64,000 nt of DNA from Microglena sp. YARC (Eukaryota > Chlorophyta > Chlorophyceae > Chlamydomonadales > Chlamydomonadaceae). Made by a program: the position numbers and the translations under genes. Under the pieces are notes generated by a model. That model saw only the letters and a list, made by a program, of their open reading frames with translations. It had not been told where the DNA came from and made no database searches. Location: NCBI GenBank assembly GCA_022414725.1, contig CM039463.1, positions 26,515,593 through 26,579,592 of the forward strand, in the 5' to 3' direction. Position 1 is the first letter of the stretch. Every line of letters starts with the position of its first letter. This document shows, in pieces, positions 10,222 through 23,500 of this stretch.

Positions 10222-10515
10222 CTGTGGTCTGGGCGATTTTCACGCCCAGACCGGTCTATGTAGGCGAATTTCACGCCCAGACCAGGGTGGTGGTGGTGGT
10301 ATGGGGGTGAGGGGTGTGTTGTGGAGGTATGGGTGAGTGGTAAGCTGTAAGGAGGGGTGTGTTGTGGTGGTAGGGGGGAGAGTGTGCGGTTATGTGTGTG
10401 GTGGTGGGGGAGTGAGTGTGGGTTAGGTGGTGAAGAGGGAAGGTGTGAGTGTGTGTGTGTTAGGAGGGGGTGATTTACTGGCCCAGACCGGTCTAGGCGA
10501 CTTGCACGCCCTAGC
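10222..10515. repeat. Hairpin repeats around GGTCTGGGCG
   Basis: A perfect 10-bp stem, GGTCTGGGCG at 10226-10235 and CGCCCAGACC at 10243-10252, encloses a 7-base loop. Related arms recur at about 10254-10284 and 10480-10515. Function unknown. Confidence 0.55.
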
Positions 10516-10800
10516 CAATGTTGTGGTGATGGGGTGGGGGTGAGGGGTGCAATGTGAAGGTTGGTGGTGGTTTGCAGAAAGAACGTGCTGTGATAGGGGG
10601 TGAGTGTGGGGTAATGGGCGGTGTGGTGGGGGAGTGAGATTGTGGGTATGGTGATAAAAAGGTGTGTGTGTGTGGGGTGGGGTGGGGGGGGGGGGGAGGG
10701 GGGGGGAGTGTTTGGCTGTGTGAGGTTGAAGAGGTGTGATAGAGGGGGAAAGTGTGTGTAGGTGGAGCGTTAGGCTGTGGGCAAGGAATAAGGGTGGAGA
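10285..10800. repeat. GT/G-rich low-complexity tract
   Basis: Purine/GT-rich sequence (GGTGGTGGTG, GTGTGTG and long G runs near 10678-10707). The long minus-strand proline/histidine frame here is a composition artefact. Confidence 0.8.
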
Positions 10801-11453
10801 AAAGTAGAAGTTGAAAAGAAGCTTGATCTCTTTAAGCAGTATTATTGATGCCGATCCTTGCATTGCCTTGGTACGGGATTGTCTTAAATTCTTAAATTAC
10901 TGGGTCGCTGACTAGAAATGTAGAATACACAAATGCTAAAACCTGCTTGGTAAACTGAGAAGTACCTTGATTTAACGACTGGCTCGCGATTTGTGACTTG
11001 GTAAGAAGCTACGTGCAGGAAGGTTGGCATGGGGGCGAATAAAATATAATATGTACACTCGAATGTTCATGTAACGTTAACACGCACATTTTGATAGGCA
11101 CATTTTGGGGGGCCTCTGCCTGTGCCACGTACACTGTCAGAGGGCTTTGAACCAGGGGGTCCCGTGCTTTGAACAACCCTGCACGAGGGACCACCAGCAC
11201 CCGCACCAACGAATGGATGGATGGATTGCCGCACCGCACGCCTGCGCCCCCTCACCTGGGCCTGCACCTGATGGACAGATGGGACAGATAGGACAGATGG
11301 GACAGATGGGCGGCTGTAGCTGAAAATAGTAAGCTACAGGTTCTGGCTCATATATCAGCACCAAGCTTCCCACCCGACGAACTTCAACTGCCCCTCTACT
11401 CTATTTGCGCTATTGAAACCGCTTCTCTTTCCTTTCCGCGTTAATTTGGACCG
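10801..11453. other. Upstream region of CCS1
   Basis: No gene seen. A short tandem GATGGGACAG (four to five units, about 11271-11312) lies about 150 bp before the proposed CCS1 start. The core promoter should be near here, but no TATA box or other named element can be supported. Confidence 0.45.
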
Positions 11454-11568
11454 ATGTTGCGGCAATTGGCCTCGACGAATATAGCTGCACCCCATGCTAG
11501 ACCCATCGTGGCCTCATGGGGGCCCTCACGGCAGACTGCCAAGCTCCGGGTCACTGTTTGCGGAGCAG
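11454..11568 (+). CDS. CCS1 exon 1 (transit peptide)
   Basis: ATG at 11454 opens [20 protein letters not shown] and ends with KLRVTVCGA before GCAG|gtacgt (phase 1). Composition and the VTVCGA cleavage-like end fit a plastid presequence. It joins exon 2 in phase. Inferred from composition and phase, not homology. Confidence 0.72.
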
Positions 11569-14500
11569 GTACGTATCCATCCGCCTCAACCCCACCAGCC
11601 TAACGCAACGGGTCCATGTTGCCCATGGGGTAACGACGAGGGGTATAAACTTCAGGTGTGGGGAAGCCTAGGTAGTAGATATATGCTGGGCTGCTGCATG
11701 CATGCATGCATGCAGCGCGCTACACGGTGTTATGCGAGCGGAGAACTCTAATTGCGAACTCTAATTGCGAACTCTAATTCGTCGCACAAGCTAACCAATT
11801 GCTCATGGTGACACGTATTGACTTGGGGTGTGGGAATTAGAAGAGGCAGATATCCGCACCACCTGCCAGTGCTACAACGACATCCCATCCATCCGCAGCC
11901 ATACGGGGATTGAGCAGGCTACGTAGCAGATGGCCACGACTCTATACACGTCGGGGGTGGGGAGGTCGAAACGTGGTGCCTAAAAGCATGCATGGGTAGC
12001 TTGGAGGCACTGGTCATCGGTGAAGGCGCGCCCCCTCAGACCGATGTACTTTGCCATTGTAGGTAAGAAGGGCAAGTCCAACCCCTCCGGTACCCCCCCC
12101 ACGCCAGTCAGCGCCCCGCCCATGGAAATCCAAGACCCCAAGGCACCAGTCCCCGCCCCATCCTTGACTGATGACCCAACCCCTGCCCCCAGCTCAAAGC
12201 CTGACAGTGCTGGACCTACCCCTGTGCTGTTCAATATCAAGTCCCCCTCAGCTGCTGCCATAGACAAGAAAGGAGGGGTGGAGATGGCCATAGTGTGGAG
12301 GAAGGCCGTTAAGGAGCTCTCCTCCCTTCCCCTAGCCATTGGCTTGATGGCCACCATAGCTGGCCTTTCTGGGCTGGGCACAGTTTTGCCGCAGAACAAG
12401 GTGCGCTATGTGGTTGAAATGGATGCGCGCATGCATGCATGTTTGTGTATGTGTATGTATGTACGTATGTATGTGAGTGTGTAGGACCATTGCTAGTCTA
12501 GTCTCACTCGAGCACCTCTTGGGTTGCATCTTTGCACAGGCCAAGCATTTGCATTTGCATCTTGTCTGTTTCTGTTCCCTTTTCCTGTCTTCCTGTTGTT
12601 TGTTCATCTTAATGTACGTGAGTATATATATATGTGTGTGTGTATATGTGTGTGTGTGTGTACGCATATGCATCTGTGCACGCAAGCGTGTGGCTCAAGT
12701 GGTACTATCTGCATACCTTGGGTCAGTTATGTCTGTTGGGCGCAGTATCAGTTGGGTCGGTTGTGCGCTGTGTTGGGTCAGTTGGGTCAGTTGGGTCAGT
12801 TGGGCGCCGTGTTGGGTCAGTTGGGTCTGTTGGGCGCTGTTTTGGGTCAGTTGGGCGCAGTGCAGTGTCAGTTTGGTCAGTTTGGTCTTTTGGGCGCAGT
12901 GTTGGGTTAGTTGGGTCTGTTGGGTGCAGTGTCAGTTGGGTCTGTTGGGCGCAGTGTTGGGTCAATTGGGTCGGTTGGGCGCATAGTAAGTAGGGTCAGT
13001 TGCGTCTGTTGGGCGCAGTGTTGGGTTAGTTGGGTCAGGTGGGCGCAGTGTCAGTTGGGTCTGTTGAGCACAGTATTGGGTTAGCTGGGTCAGTTGGGCG
13101 CAGTGTCAGTCAGGTCTGTTGGGCGCAGTGTTGGGTTAGTTGGGCGCAGTGTTGGGTTAGTTGGGCGCAGTGTTGGGTTAGTTGGGTGCAGTGTTGGGTT
13201 AGTTGTGCGCAGTGTTGGGTTAGTTGTGCGCAGTGTCTGTTTGCTCTATTGGGCACAGTGTTGGGTTAGTTGGGCGCAGTGTTGGGTTAGTTGGGCGCAG
13301 TGTCTGTTTGCTCTGTTGGGCGCAGTGTTGGGTTAGTTGGGCGCAGTGTTGGGTTAGTTGGGCGCAGTGTCTGTTTGCTCTGTTGGGCGCAGTGTTGGGT
13401 TAGTTGGGCGCAGTGTTGGGTTAGTTGGGCGCAGTGTCTGTTTGCTCTGTTGGGCGCAGTGTTGGGTTAGTTGGGCGCAGTGTCTGTTTGCTCTGTTGGG
13501 CGCAGTGTTGGGTTAGTTGGGCGCAGAGTTGGGTTAGTTGGGCGCAGTGTCTGTTTGCTCTGTTGGGCGCAGTGTTGGGTTAGTTGGGCGCAGTGTCTGT
13601 TTGCTCTGTTGGGCGCAGTGTTGGGTTAGTTGGGCGCAGTGTTGGGTTAGTTCGGCGCAGTGTCTGTTTGCTCTGTTGGGCGCAGTGTTGGGTTAGTTTG
13701 GGCGCAGTGTTGGGTTAGTTGGGCGCAGTGTCTGTTTGCTCTGTTGGGCGCAGTTGGGCGCAGTTGGGTTAGTTGGGCGCAGTGTCTGTTTTGCTCTGTT
13801 GGGCGCAGTGTTGGGTTAGTTGGGCGCAGTGTTGGGTTAGTTGGCGCAGTGTCTGTTTGCTCTGTTGGGCTTGGGCGCAGTGTTGGGTTAGTTTGGGCGC
13901 AGTGTCTGTTTGCTCTGTTGCAGTGTTGGGTTAGTTGGGCGCAGAGTTAGGGCGCAGTGTCTGTTTGCTCTGTTGGGCGCAGTGTTGGGTTAGTTGGGCG
14001 CAGTTAGTTGGGCGCAGTTGCGCAGTGTCTGTTTGCTCTGTTGGGCGCAGTTAGTTGGGCGCAGTGTTGGGTTAGTTGGGCGCAGTGTCTGTTTGCTCTG
14101 TTGGGCGCAGTGTTTGGGTTAGTTGGGCGCAAGTTGTTGTTGTTGGGGCGCAGTGTTGGGTTAGTTGGGCGCAGTGTCTGTTTGCTCTGTTGGGCGCTAG
14201 TTGGGCGCTTCAGTGTCTGTTTGCTCTGTTGGGCGCAGTGTTGGGTTAGTTGGGCGCAGTGTTGGGTTAGTTCAGTGTCTGTTTGCTCTGTTGGGCGCAG
14301 TGTTGGGTTAGTTGGGCGCAGTGTCTGTTTGCTCTGTTGGGCGCAGTGTTGGGTTAGTTGGGCGCAGTGTTGGGTTAGTTCGGCGCAGTGTCTGTTTGCT
14401 CTGTTGGGCGCAGTGTTGGGTTAGTTAGTTGGGTTGGGCGCAGTGTCTGTTTGCTCTGTTGGGCGCAGTGTTGGGTTAGTTGGGCGCAGTGTTGGGTTAG

Positions 14501-17500
14501 TTCGGCGCAGTGTCTGTTTGCTCTGTTGGGCGCAGTGTTGGGTTAGTTGGGCGCAGTGTCTGTTTGCTCTGTTGGGCGCAGTGTTGGGTTAGTTGGGCGC
14601 AGTGTTGGGTTAGTTCGGCGCAGTGTCTGTTTGCTCTGTTGGGCGCAGTGTTGGGTTAGTTGGGCGCAGTGTTGGGTTAGTTGGGCGCAGTGTCTGTTTG
14701 CTCAGTGTTGGGTTGTTGGGCGGCAGTGTTGGGTTAGTTGGTGCGCAGTGTCTGTTTGCTCTGTTGGGCGCAGTGTTGGGTTAGTTGGGCGCAGTGTTGG
14801 GTTAGTTCGGCGCAGTGTCTGTTTGCTCTGTTGGGCGCAGTGTTGGGTTAGTTGGGCGCAGTGTTGGGTTAGTTGGGCGCAGTGTCTGTTTGCTCTGTTG
14901 GGCGCAGTGTTGGGTTAGTTGGGCGCAGTGTTGGGTTAGTTCGGCGCAGTGTCTGTTTGCTCTGTTGGGCGCAGTGTTGGGTTAGTTGGGCGCAGTGTTG
15001 GGTTAGTTGGGCGCAGTGTCTGTTTGCTCTGTTGGGCGCAGTGTTGGGTTAGTTGGGCGCAGTGTCTGTTTGCTCTGTTGGGCGCCGCAGTGTTGGGTTA
15101 GTTGGGCGCAGTGTTGGGTTAGTTGGGCGCAGTGTCTGTTTGCTCTGTTGGGCGCAGTGTTGGGTTTAGTTGGGCGCAGTGTCTGTTTGCTCTGTTGGGC
15201 GCAGTGTCTAGTTGGGCGCAGTGTTGGGGGTTAGTTGGGCGCAGTGTCTGTTTGCTCTGTTGGGCGCAGTGTTGGGTTAGTTGGGCGCAGTGTTGGGTTA
15301 GTTTGGGCGCAGTGTCTGTTTGCTCTGTTGGGCGCAGTGTTGGGTTAGTTGGGCGCAGTGTCTGTTTGCTCTGTTGGGCGCAGTGTTGGGTTAGTTGGGC
15401 GCAGTGTTGGTTAGTTGGGCGCAGTGTCTGTTTGCTCTGTTGGGCGCAGTGTTGGGTTAGTTGGGCGCAGTGTTGGGTTAGTTGGGCGCAGTGTCTGTTT
15501 GCTCTGTTGGGCGCAGTGTTGGGTTAGTTGGGCGCAGTGTCTGTTTGCTCTGTTGGGCGCAGTGTTGGGTTAGTTGGGCGCAGTGTTGGGTTAGTTGGGC
15601 GCAGTGTCTGTTTGCTCTGTTTGGGCGCAGTGTTGGGTTAGTTGGGCGCAGTGTTGGGTTAGTTGGGCGCAGTGTCTGTTTGCTCTGTTGGGCGCAGTGT
15701 TGGGTTAGTGTTTGGGTTAGTTGGGCGGCAGTGTCTGTTTGCTCTGTTGGGCGCAGTGTTTGTTAGTTGGGCGCAGTGTTGGGTTAGTTGGGCGCAGTGT
15801 CTGTTTGCTCTGTTGGCGCAGTGTTGGGTTAGTTGGGCGCAGTGTTGGGTTAGTTGGGCGCAGTGTCTGTTTGCTCTGTTGGGCGCAGTGTTGGGTTAGT
15901 TGGGCGCAGTGTTGGGTTAAGTTGGGCGCAGTGTCTGTTTGCTCTGTTGGGCGCAGTGTTGGGTTAGTTGGGCGCAGTGTTGGGTTAGTTGGGCGCAGTG
16001 TCTGTTTGCTCTGTTGGGCGCAGTGTTGGGTTAGTTGGGCGCAGTGTTGGGTTAGTTGGGCGCAGTGTCTGTTTGCTCTGTTGGGCGCAGTGTTGGGTTA
16101 GTTGGGCGCAGTGTCTGTTTGCTCTGTTGGGCGCAGTGTTGGGTTAGTTGGGCGCAGTGTCTGTTTGCTCTGTTGGGCGCAGTGTTGGGTTAGTTGGGCG
16201 CAGTGTTGGGTTAGTTGGGCGCAGTGTCTGTTTGCTCTGTTGGGCGCAGTGTTGGGTTTTTGGGCGCAGTGTCTGTTTGCTCTGTTGGGCGCAGTGTTGG
16301 GTTAGTTGGGCGCAGTGTTGGGTTAGTTGGGCGCAGTGTCTGTTTGCTCTGTTGGGCGCAGTGTTGGGTTAGTTGGGCGCAGCTCTGTTGGGCGCAGTGT
16401 TGGGTTAGTTGGGCGCAGTGTCTGTTTGCTCTGTTGGGCGCAGTGTTGGGTTAGTTGGGCGCAGTGTTGGGTTAGTTGGGCGCAGTGTCTGTTTGCTCTG
16501 TTGGGCGCAGTGTTGGGTTAGTTGGGCGCAGTGTCTGTTTGCTCTGTTTGGCGCAGTGTTGGGTTAGTTGGGCGCAGTGTTGGGTTAGTTGGGCGCAGTG
16601 TCTGTTTGCTCTGTTGGGCGCAGTGTTGGGTTAGTTGGGCGCAGTGTTGGGTTAGTTGGGCGCAGTGTCTGTTTGCTCTGTTGGGCGCAGTGTTGGGTTA
16701 GTTGGGCGCAGTGTCTGTTTGCTCTGTTGGGCGCAGTGTTGGGTTAGTTGGGGCGCAGTGTTGGGTTAGTTGGGCGCAGTGTCTGTTTGCTCTGTTGGGC
16801 GCAGTGTTGGGTTAGTTGGGCGCAGTGTCTGTTTGCTCTGTTGGGCGCAGTGTTGGGTTAGTTGGGCGCAGTGTTGGGTTAGTTGGGCGCAGTGTCTGTT
16901 TGCTCTGTTGGGCGCAGTGTTGGGTTAGTTAGTGTCTGTTTGCTCTGTTGGGCGCAGTGTTGGGTTAGTTGGGCGCAGTGTCTGTTTGCTCTGTTGGGCG
17001 CAGTGTTGGGTTAGTTGGGCGCAGTGTTGGGTTAGTTGGGCGCAGTGTCTGTTTGCTCTTGTTGGGCGCTGGGTTAGTTGGGCGCAGTGTCTGTTTGCTC
17101 TGTTGGGCGCAGGTTGGGTTAGTTGGGCGCAGTGTCTGTTTTGCTCTGTTGGGCGCAGTGTTGGGTTAGTTGGGCGCAGTGTTGGGTTAGTTTGGGCGCG
17201 TTGGGCGCAGTTGGGCGCAGTGTCTGTTTGCTCTGTTTGGGCGCAGTGTTGGGTTAGTTGGGCGCAGTGTTGGGTTAGTTGGGCGCAGTGTCTGTTTGCT
17301 CTGTTGGGCGCAGTGTTGGGTTAGTTGGGCGCAGTGTCTGTTTGCTCTGTTGGGCGCAGTGTTTGGTTAGTTGGGCGCAGTGTTGGGTTAGTTGGGCGCA
17401 GTGTCTGTTTGCTCTGTTGGGCGCAGTGTTGGGTTAGTTGGGCGCAGTGTTGGGTTAGTTGGGCGCAGTGTCTGTTTGCTCTGTTGGGCGCAGTGTTGGG

Positions 17501-20500
17501 TTAGTTGGGCGCAGTGTTGGGTTAGTTGGGCGCAGTGTCTGTTTGCTCTGTTGGGCGCAGTGTTGGGTTAGTTGGGCGCAGTGTTGGGTTAGTTGGGCGC
17601 AGTGTCTGTTTGCTCTGTTGGGCGCAGTGTTGGGTTATTTGGGCGCAGTGTCTGTTTGCTCTGTTGGGCGCAGTGTTGGGTTAGTTGGGCGCAGTGTTGG
17701 GTTAGTTGGGCGCAGTGTTGGGTTAGTTGGGCGCAGTGTCTGTTTGCTCTGTTAGGAGCAGTGTTGGGTTAGTTGGGCGCAGTGTTGGGTTAGTTGGGCG
17801 CAGTGTTGGGTTAGTTGGGGGCAGTGTCTGTCTGCTCTGTTGGGCGCAGTGTTGGGTTAGTTGGGTGCAGTGTCTGTTTGCTCTGTTGGGCGCAGTGTTG
17901 GTTTAATTGGGCGCAGTTTTGGGTCAGTTGGGCGCAGTGTCTGTTTGCTCTGTTGGGCTAAGTGTTGGGATAGTTCGGTGCAGTGTTGGGTTAGTTGGGC
18001 GCAGTGTCTGTTTGCTCTGTTGGGCGCAGTGTTGGGTTAGTTGGGCGCAGTGTCTGTTTGCTCTGTTGGGCGCAGTGTTGGGTTAGTTGGGCGCAGTGTT
18101 GGGTTAGTTGGGCGCAGTGTCTGTTTGCTCTGTTGGGCGCAGTGTTGGGTTAGTTGGGCGCAGGGTTGGGTTAGTTGGGCGCAGTGTCTGTTTGCTCTGT
18201 TGGGCGCAGTGTTGGGTTAGTTGGGCGCAGTGTCTGTTTGCTCTGTTGGGCGCAGTGTTGGGTTAGTTGGGCGCAGTGTTGGGTTAGTTGGGCGCAGTGT
18301 CTGTTTGCTCTGTTTGGCGCAGTGTTGGGTTAGTTGGGCGCAGAGTTGGGTTAGTTGGGCGCAGTGTCTGTTTGCTCTGTTGGGCGCAGTGTTGGGTTAG
18401 TTGGGCGCAGTGTTGGGTTAGTTGGGCGCAGTGTCTGTTTGCTCTGTTGGGCGCAGTGTTGGGTTAGTTGGGCGCAGTGTTGGGTTAGTTGGGCGCAGTG
18501 TCTGTTTGCTCTGTTGGGCGCAGTGTTGGGTTATTTGGGCGCAGTGCCTGTTTGCTCTGTTGGGCGCAGTGTTGGGTTAGTTGGGCGCAGTGTTGGGTTA
18601 GTTGGGCGCAGTGTCTGTTTTGCTTCTGTTGGGGCAGTGTTGGGTTAGTTGGGCGCAGTGTTGGGTTAGTTGGGTGCAGTGTTGGGTTAGTTGGGGGCAG
18701 TGTCTGTCTGCTCTGTTGGGCGCAGTGTTGGGTTAGTTGGGTGCAGTGTCTGTTTGCTCTGTTGGGCGCAGTGTTGGTTAATTGGGCGCAGTTGGGTAGT
18801 TGGGCGCAGTGTCTGTTTGCTCTGTTGGGCAGTGTTGGGTTAGTTGGGGCGCAGTGTTTGGGTTAGTTGGGCGCAGTGTCTGTTTGCTCTGTTGGGCGCA
18901 GTGTTGGGTTAGTTGGGCGCAGTGTCTGTTTGCTCTGTTGGGCGCAGTGTTGGGTTAGTTGGGCGCAGTGTTGGGTTAGTTGGGCGCAGTGTCTGTTTGC
19001 TCTGTTGGGCGCAGTGTTGGGTAGTTGGGCGCAGTGTCTGTTTGCTCTGTTGGGCGCAGTGTTGGGTTTAGTTGGGCGCAGTGTTGGGTTAGTTGGGCGC
19101 AGTGTCTGTTTGCTCTGTTGGGCGCAGTGTTGGGTTAGTTGGGCGCAGTTGGGTTAGTTGGGCGCAGTGTCTGTTTGCTCTGTTGGGCGCAGTGTTGGGT
19201 TAGTTGGGCCGCAGTGTCTGTTTGCTCTGTTGGGCGCAGTGTTGGGTTAGTTGGGCGCAGTGTTGGGTTAGTTGGGCGCAGTGTCTGTTTGCTCTGTTGG
19301 GCGCAGTGTTGGGTTAGTTGGGCGCAGTGTTGGGTTAGTTGGGCGCAGTGTCTGTTTGCTCTGTTGGGCGCAGTGTTGGGTTAGTTGGGCGCAGTGTTGG
19401 GTTAGTTGGGCGCAGTGTCTGTTTGCTCTGTTGGGCGCAGTGTTGGGTTAGTTGGGGCGCAGTGTTGGGTTAGTTGGGCGCAGTGTCTGTTTGCTCTGTT
19501 GGGCGCAGTGTTGGGTTAGTTGGGCGCAGTGTCTGTTTGCTCTGTTGGGCGCAGTGTTGGGTTAGTTGGGCGCAGTGTTGGGTTAGTTTGGGCGCAGTGT
19601 CTGTTTGCTCTGTTGGGCGCAGTGTTGGGTTTAGTTGGGCGCAGTGTTGGGTAGTTGGGGTTGGGCGCAGTGTGTTTGCTCTGTTGGGCGCAGTGTTGGG
19701 TTAGTTGGGCGCAGTGTCTGTTTGCTCTGTTGGGCGCAGTGTTGGTTAGTTAGTTGGGCGCAGTGTCTGTTTGCTCTGTTGGGCGCAGTGTTTGGTTAGT
19801 TGGGCGCAGTGTTGGGTTAGTTGGGCGCAGTGTCTGTTTGCTCTGTTGGGCGCAGTGTTGGGTTAGTTGGGCGCAGTGTCTGTTTGCTCTGTTGGGCGCA
19901 GTGTTGGGGTTGGGCGCAGTGTTGGGTTAGTTGGGCGCAGTGTCTGTTTGCTCTGTTGGGCGCAGTGTTGGGTTAGTTGGGCGCAGAGTTGGGTTAGTTG
20001 GGCGCAGTGTCTGTTTGCTCTGTTGGGCGCAGTGTTGGGTTAGTTTGGCGCAGTGTCTGTTTGCTCTGTTGGGCGCAGTGTTGGGTTAGTTGGGCGCAGT
20101 GTTGGGTTAGTTGGGCGCAGTGTCTGTTTGCTCTGTTGGCGCAGTGTTGGGTTAGTTGGGCGCAGTGTTGGGTTAGTTGGGCGCAGTGTCTGTTTGCTCT
20201 GTTGGGCGCAGTGTTGGGTTAGTTGGGCGCAGTGTCTGTTTGCTCTGTTGGGCGCAGTGTTGGGTTAGTTGGGCGCAGTGTTGGGTTAGTTGGGCGCAGT
20301 GTCTGTTTGCTCTGTTGGGCGCAGTGTTGGGTTAGTTGGGCGCAGTGTTGGGTTAGTTGGGCGCAGTGTCTGTTTGCTCTGTTGGGCGCAGTGTTGGGTT
20401 AGTTGGGCGCAGTGTCTGTTTGCTCTGTTGGGCGCAGTGTTTGGGTTAGTTGGGCGCAGTGTTGGGTTAGTTGGGCGCAGTGTCTGTTTGCTCTGTTGGG

Positions 20501-23500
20501 CGCAGTGTTTGTTGTTGTTGGCGCAGTGTTGGGTTAGTTGGGCGCAGTGTCTGTTTGCTCTGTTGGGCGCAGTGTTGGTTAGTTTGGGCGCAGTGTTGGG
20601 TTAGTTGGGCGCAGTGTCTGTTTGCTCTGTTGGGCGCAGTGTTGGGTTAGTTGGGCGCAGTGTTGGGTTAGTTGGGCGCAGTGTCTGTTTGCTCTGTTGG
20701 GCGCAGTGTTGGGTTAGTTGGGCGCAGTGTCTGTTTGCTCTGTTGGGCGCAGTGTTGGGTTAGTTGGGCGCAGTGTTGGGTTAGTTGGGCGCAGTGTCTG
20801 TTTGCTCTGTTGGGCGCAGTGTTGGGTTAGTTGGGCGCAGTGTCTGTTTGCTCTGTTGGGCGCAGTGTTGGGTTAGTTGGGCGCAGTGTTGGGTTAGTTG
20901 GGCGCAGTGTCTGTTTGCTCTGTTGGGCGCAGTGTTGTTGGGTTAGTTGGGCGCAGTGTCTGTTTGCTCTGTTGGGCGCAGTGTTTGTTGGGTTAGTTGG
21001 GCGCAGTGTTGGGTTAGTTGGGCGCAGTGTCTGTTTGCTCTGTTGGGCGCAGTGTTGGGTTTAGTTGGGCGCAGTGTTGGGTTAGTTGGGCGCAGTGTCT
21101 GTTTGCTCGTTGGGCGCAGTGTTGGGTTAGTTGGGCGCAGTGTCTGTTTGCTCTGTTTGGGCGCAGTGTTGGGTTAGTTGGGCGCAGTGTTGGGTTAGTT
21201 GGGCGCAGTGTCTGTTTGCTCTGTTGGGCGCAGTGTTGGGTTAGTTGGGCGCAGTGTCTGTTTGCTCTGTTTGGGCGCAGTGTTGGGTTAGTGTTGGGTT
21301 AGTTGGGCGCAGTGTCTGTTTGCTCTGTTGGGCGCAGTGTTGGGTTAGTTGGGCGCAGTTGTTGGGTTAGTTGGGCGCAGTGTCTGTTTGCTCTGTTGGG
21401 CGCAGTGTTGGGTTAGTTGGGCGCAGTGTTTGGGTTAGTTGGGCGCAGTGTCTGTTTGCTCTGTTGGGCGCAGTGTTGGGTTAGTTGGGCGCAGTGTCTG
21501 TTTGCTCTGTTGGGCGCAGTGTTGGTTAGTTGGGCGCAGTGTTGGGTTAGTTGGGCGCAGTGTCTGTTTGCTGTTCTGTTGGGCGCAGTGTTGGGTTAGT
21601 TGGGCGCAGTGTCTGTTTGCTCTGTTGGGCGCAGTGTGGGGTTGGTTAGTTGGGGGCGCAGTGTCTGTTTGCTCTGTTGGGCGCAGTGTTGGGTTAGTTG
21701 GGCGCAGTGTTGGGTTAGTTGGGCGCAGTGTTGTTTGCTCTGTTGGGCGCAGTGTTGGGGTTAGTTGGTTGGGCGCAGTGTCTGTGTTTGCTCTGTTGGG
21801 CGCAGTGTTGGGTTAGTTTGGGTTGGGTTAGTTGGGCGCAGTGTCTGTTTGCTCTGTTGGGCGCAGTGTTGGGTTAGTTGGGCGCAGTGTTGGGTTAGTT
21901 GGGCGCAGTGTCTGTTTGCTCTGTTGGGCGCAGTGTTGGGTTAGTTGGGCGCAGTGTCTGTTTGCTCTGTTGGGCGCAGTGTTGGGTTAGTTGGGCGCAG
22001 TGTTGGGTTAGTTGGGCGCAGTGTCTGTTTGCTCTGTTGGGCGCAGTGTTGGTTAGTTGGGCGCAGTGTTGGGTTAGTTGGGCGCAGTGTCTGTTTGCTC
22101 TGTTGGGCGCAGTGTTGGGTTAGTTGGGCGCAGTGTCTGTTTGCTCTGTTTGGGCGCAGTGTTGGGTTAGTTGGGCGCAGTGTTGGGTTAGTTGGGCGCA
22201 GTGTCTGTTTGCTCTGTTGGGCGCAGTGTTGGGTTAGTTGGGCGCAGTGTTGGGTTAGTTGGGCGCAGTGTCTGTTTGCTGTTCTGTTGGGCGCAGTGTT
22301 GGGTTAGTTGGGCGCAGTGTCTGTTTGCTCTGTTGGGCGCAGTGTTGGGTTAGTTGGGCGCAGTGTTGGGTTAGTTGGGCGCAGTGTCTGTTTGCTCTGT
22401 TGGGCGCAGTGTTGGGTTAGTTGGGCGCAGTGTTGGGTTAGTTTGGGCGCAGTGTCTGTTTGCTCTGTTGGGCGCAGTGTTGGGTTAGTTGGGCGCAGTG
22501 TCTGTTTGCTGTTCTGTTTGGCGCAGTGTTGGGTTAGTTGGGCGCAGTGTTGTTTGTTAGTTGGGGCGCAGTGTCTGTTTGCTCTGTTGGGCGCAGTGTT
22601 GGGTTAGTTGGGCGCAGTGTCTGTTTGCTCTGTTGGGCGCAGTGTTGGGTTAGTTGGGCGCAGTGTCTGTTTGCTCTGTTGGGCGCAGTGTTGGGTTAGT
22701 TGGGCGCAGTGTCTGTTTGCTCTGTTGGGCGCAGTTGTTGGGCGCAGGGTTAGGTTGGGCGCAGTGTTGGGTTAGTTGGGCGCAGTGTCTGTTTGCTCTG
22801 TTCAGTGTTGGTTGTTGGGCGCAGTGTTGGGTTAGTTTGGGCGCAGTGTCTGTTTGCTCTGTTGGGCGCAGTGTTGGGTTAGTTGGGCGCAGTGTTGGGT
22901 TAGTTGGGCGGCAGTGTCTGTTTGCTCTGTTGGGCGCAGTGTTGGGTTAGTTGGGCGCAGTGTTGGGTTAGTTGGGCGCAGTGTCTGTTTGCTCTGTTGG
23001 GCGCAGTGTTGGGTTAGTTTGGGCGCAGTGTCTGTTTGCTGGGCGCTGTTGGGCGCAGTGTTGGGTTAGTTGGGCGCAGAGTTGGGTTAGTTGGGCGCAG
23101 TGTCTGTTTGCTTCTGTTGTTGGCGCAGTGTTGGGTTGGTTGGGCGCAGTGTTTGGGTTAGTTGGGCGGCAGTGTCTGTTTGCTGTTGGGCGCAGTGTTG
23201 GGTTAGTTGCGGCGCAGTGTCTGTTTGCTCTGTTGGGCGCAGTGTTGGGTTAGTTGGGCGCAGTGTTTGGGTTAGTTGGGCGCAGTGTCTGTTTGCTCTG
23301 TTGGGCGCAGTGTTGGTTAGTTGGGCGCAGTTTGGGCGCAGTGTCTGTTGCTCTGTTGGGTTAGTTGGGCGCAGTGTCTGTTTGCTCTGTTGGGCGCAGT
23401 GTTGGGGTTAGTTGGGCGCAGTGTCTGTTTGCTCTTGGTTGGGCGCAGTGTTGGGTTAGTTGGGCGCAGTGTCTTTGGTTGGGCGAGTGTTGGGTTAGTT

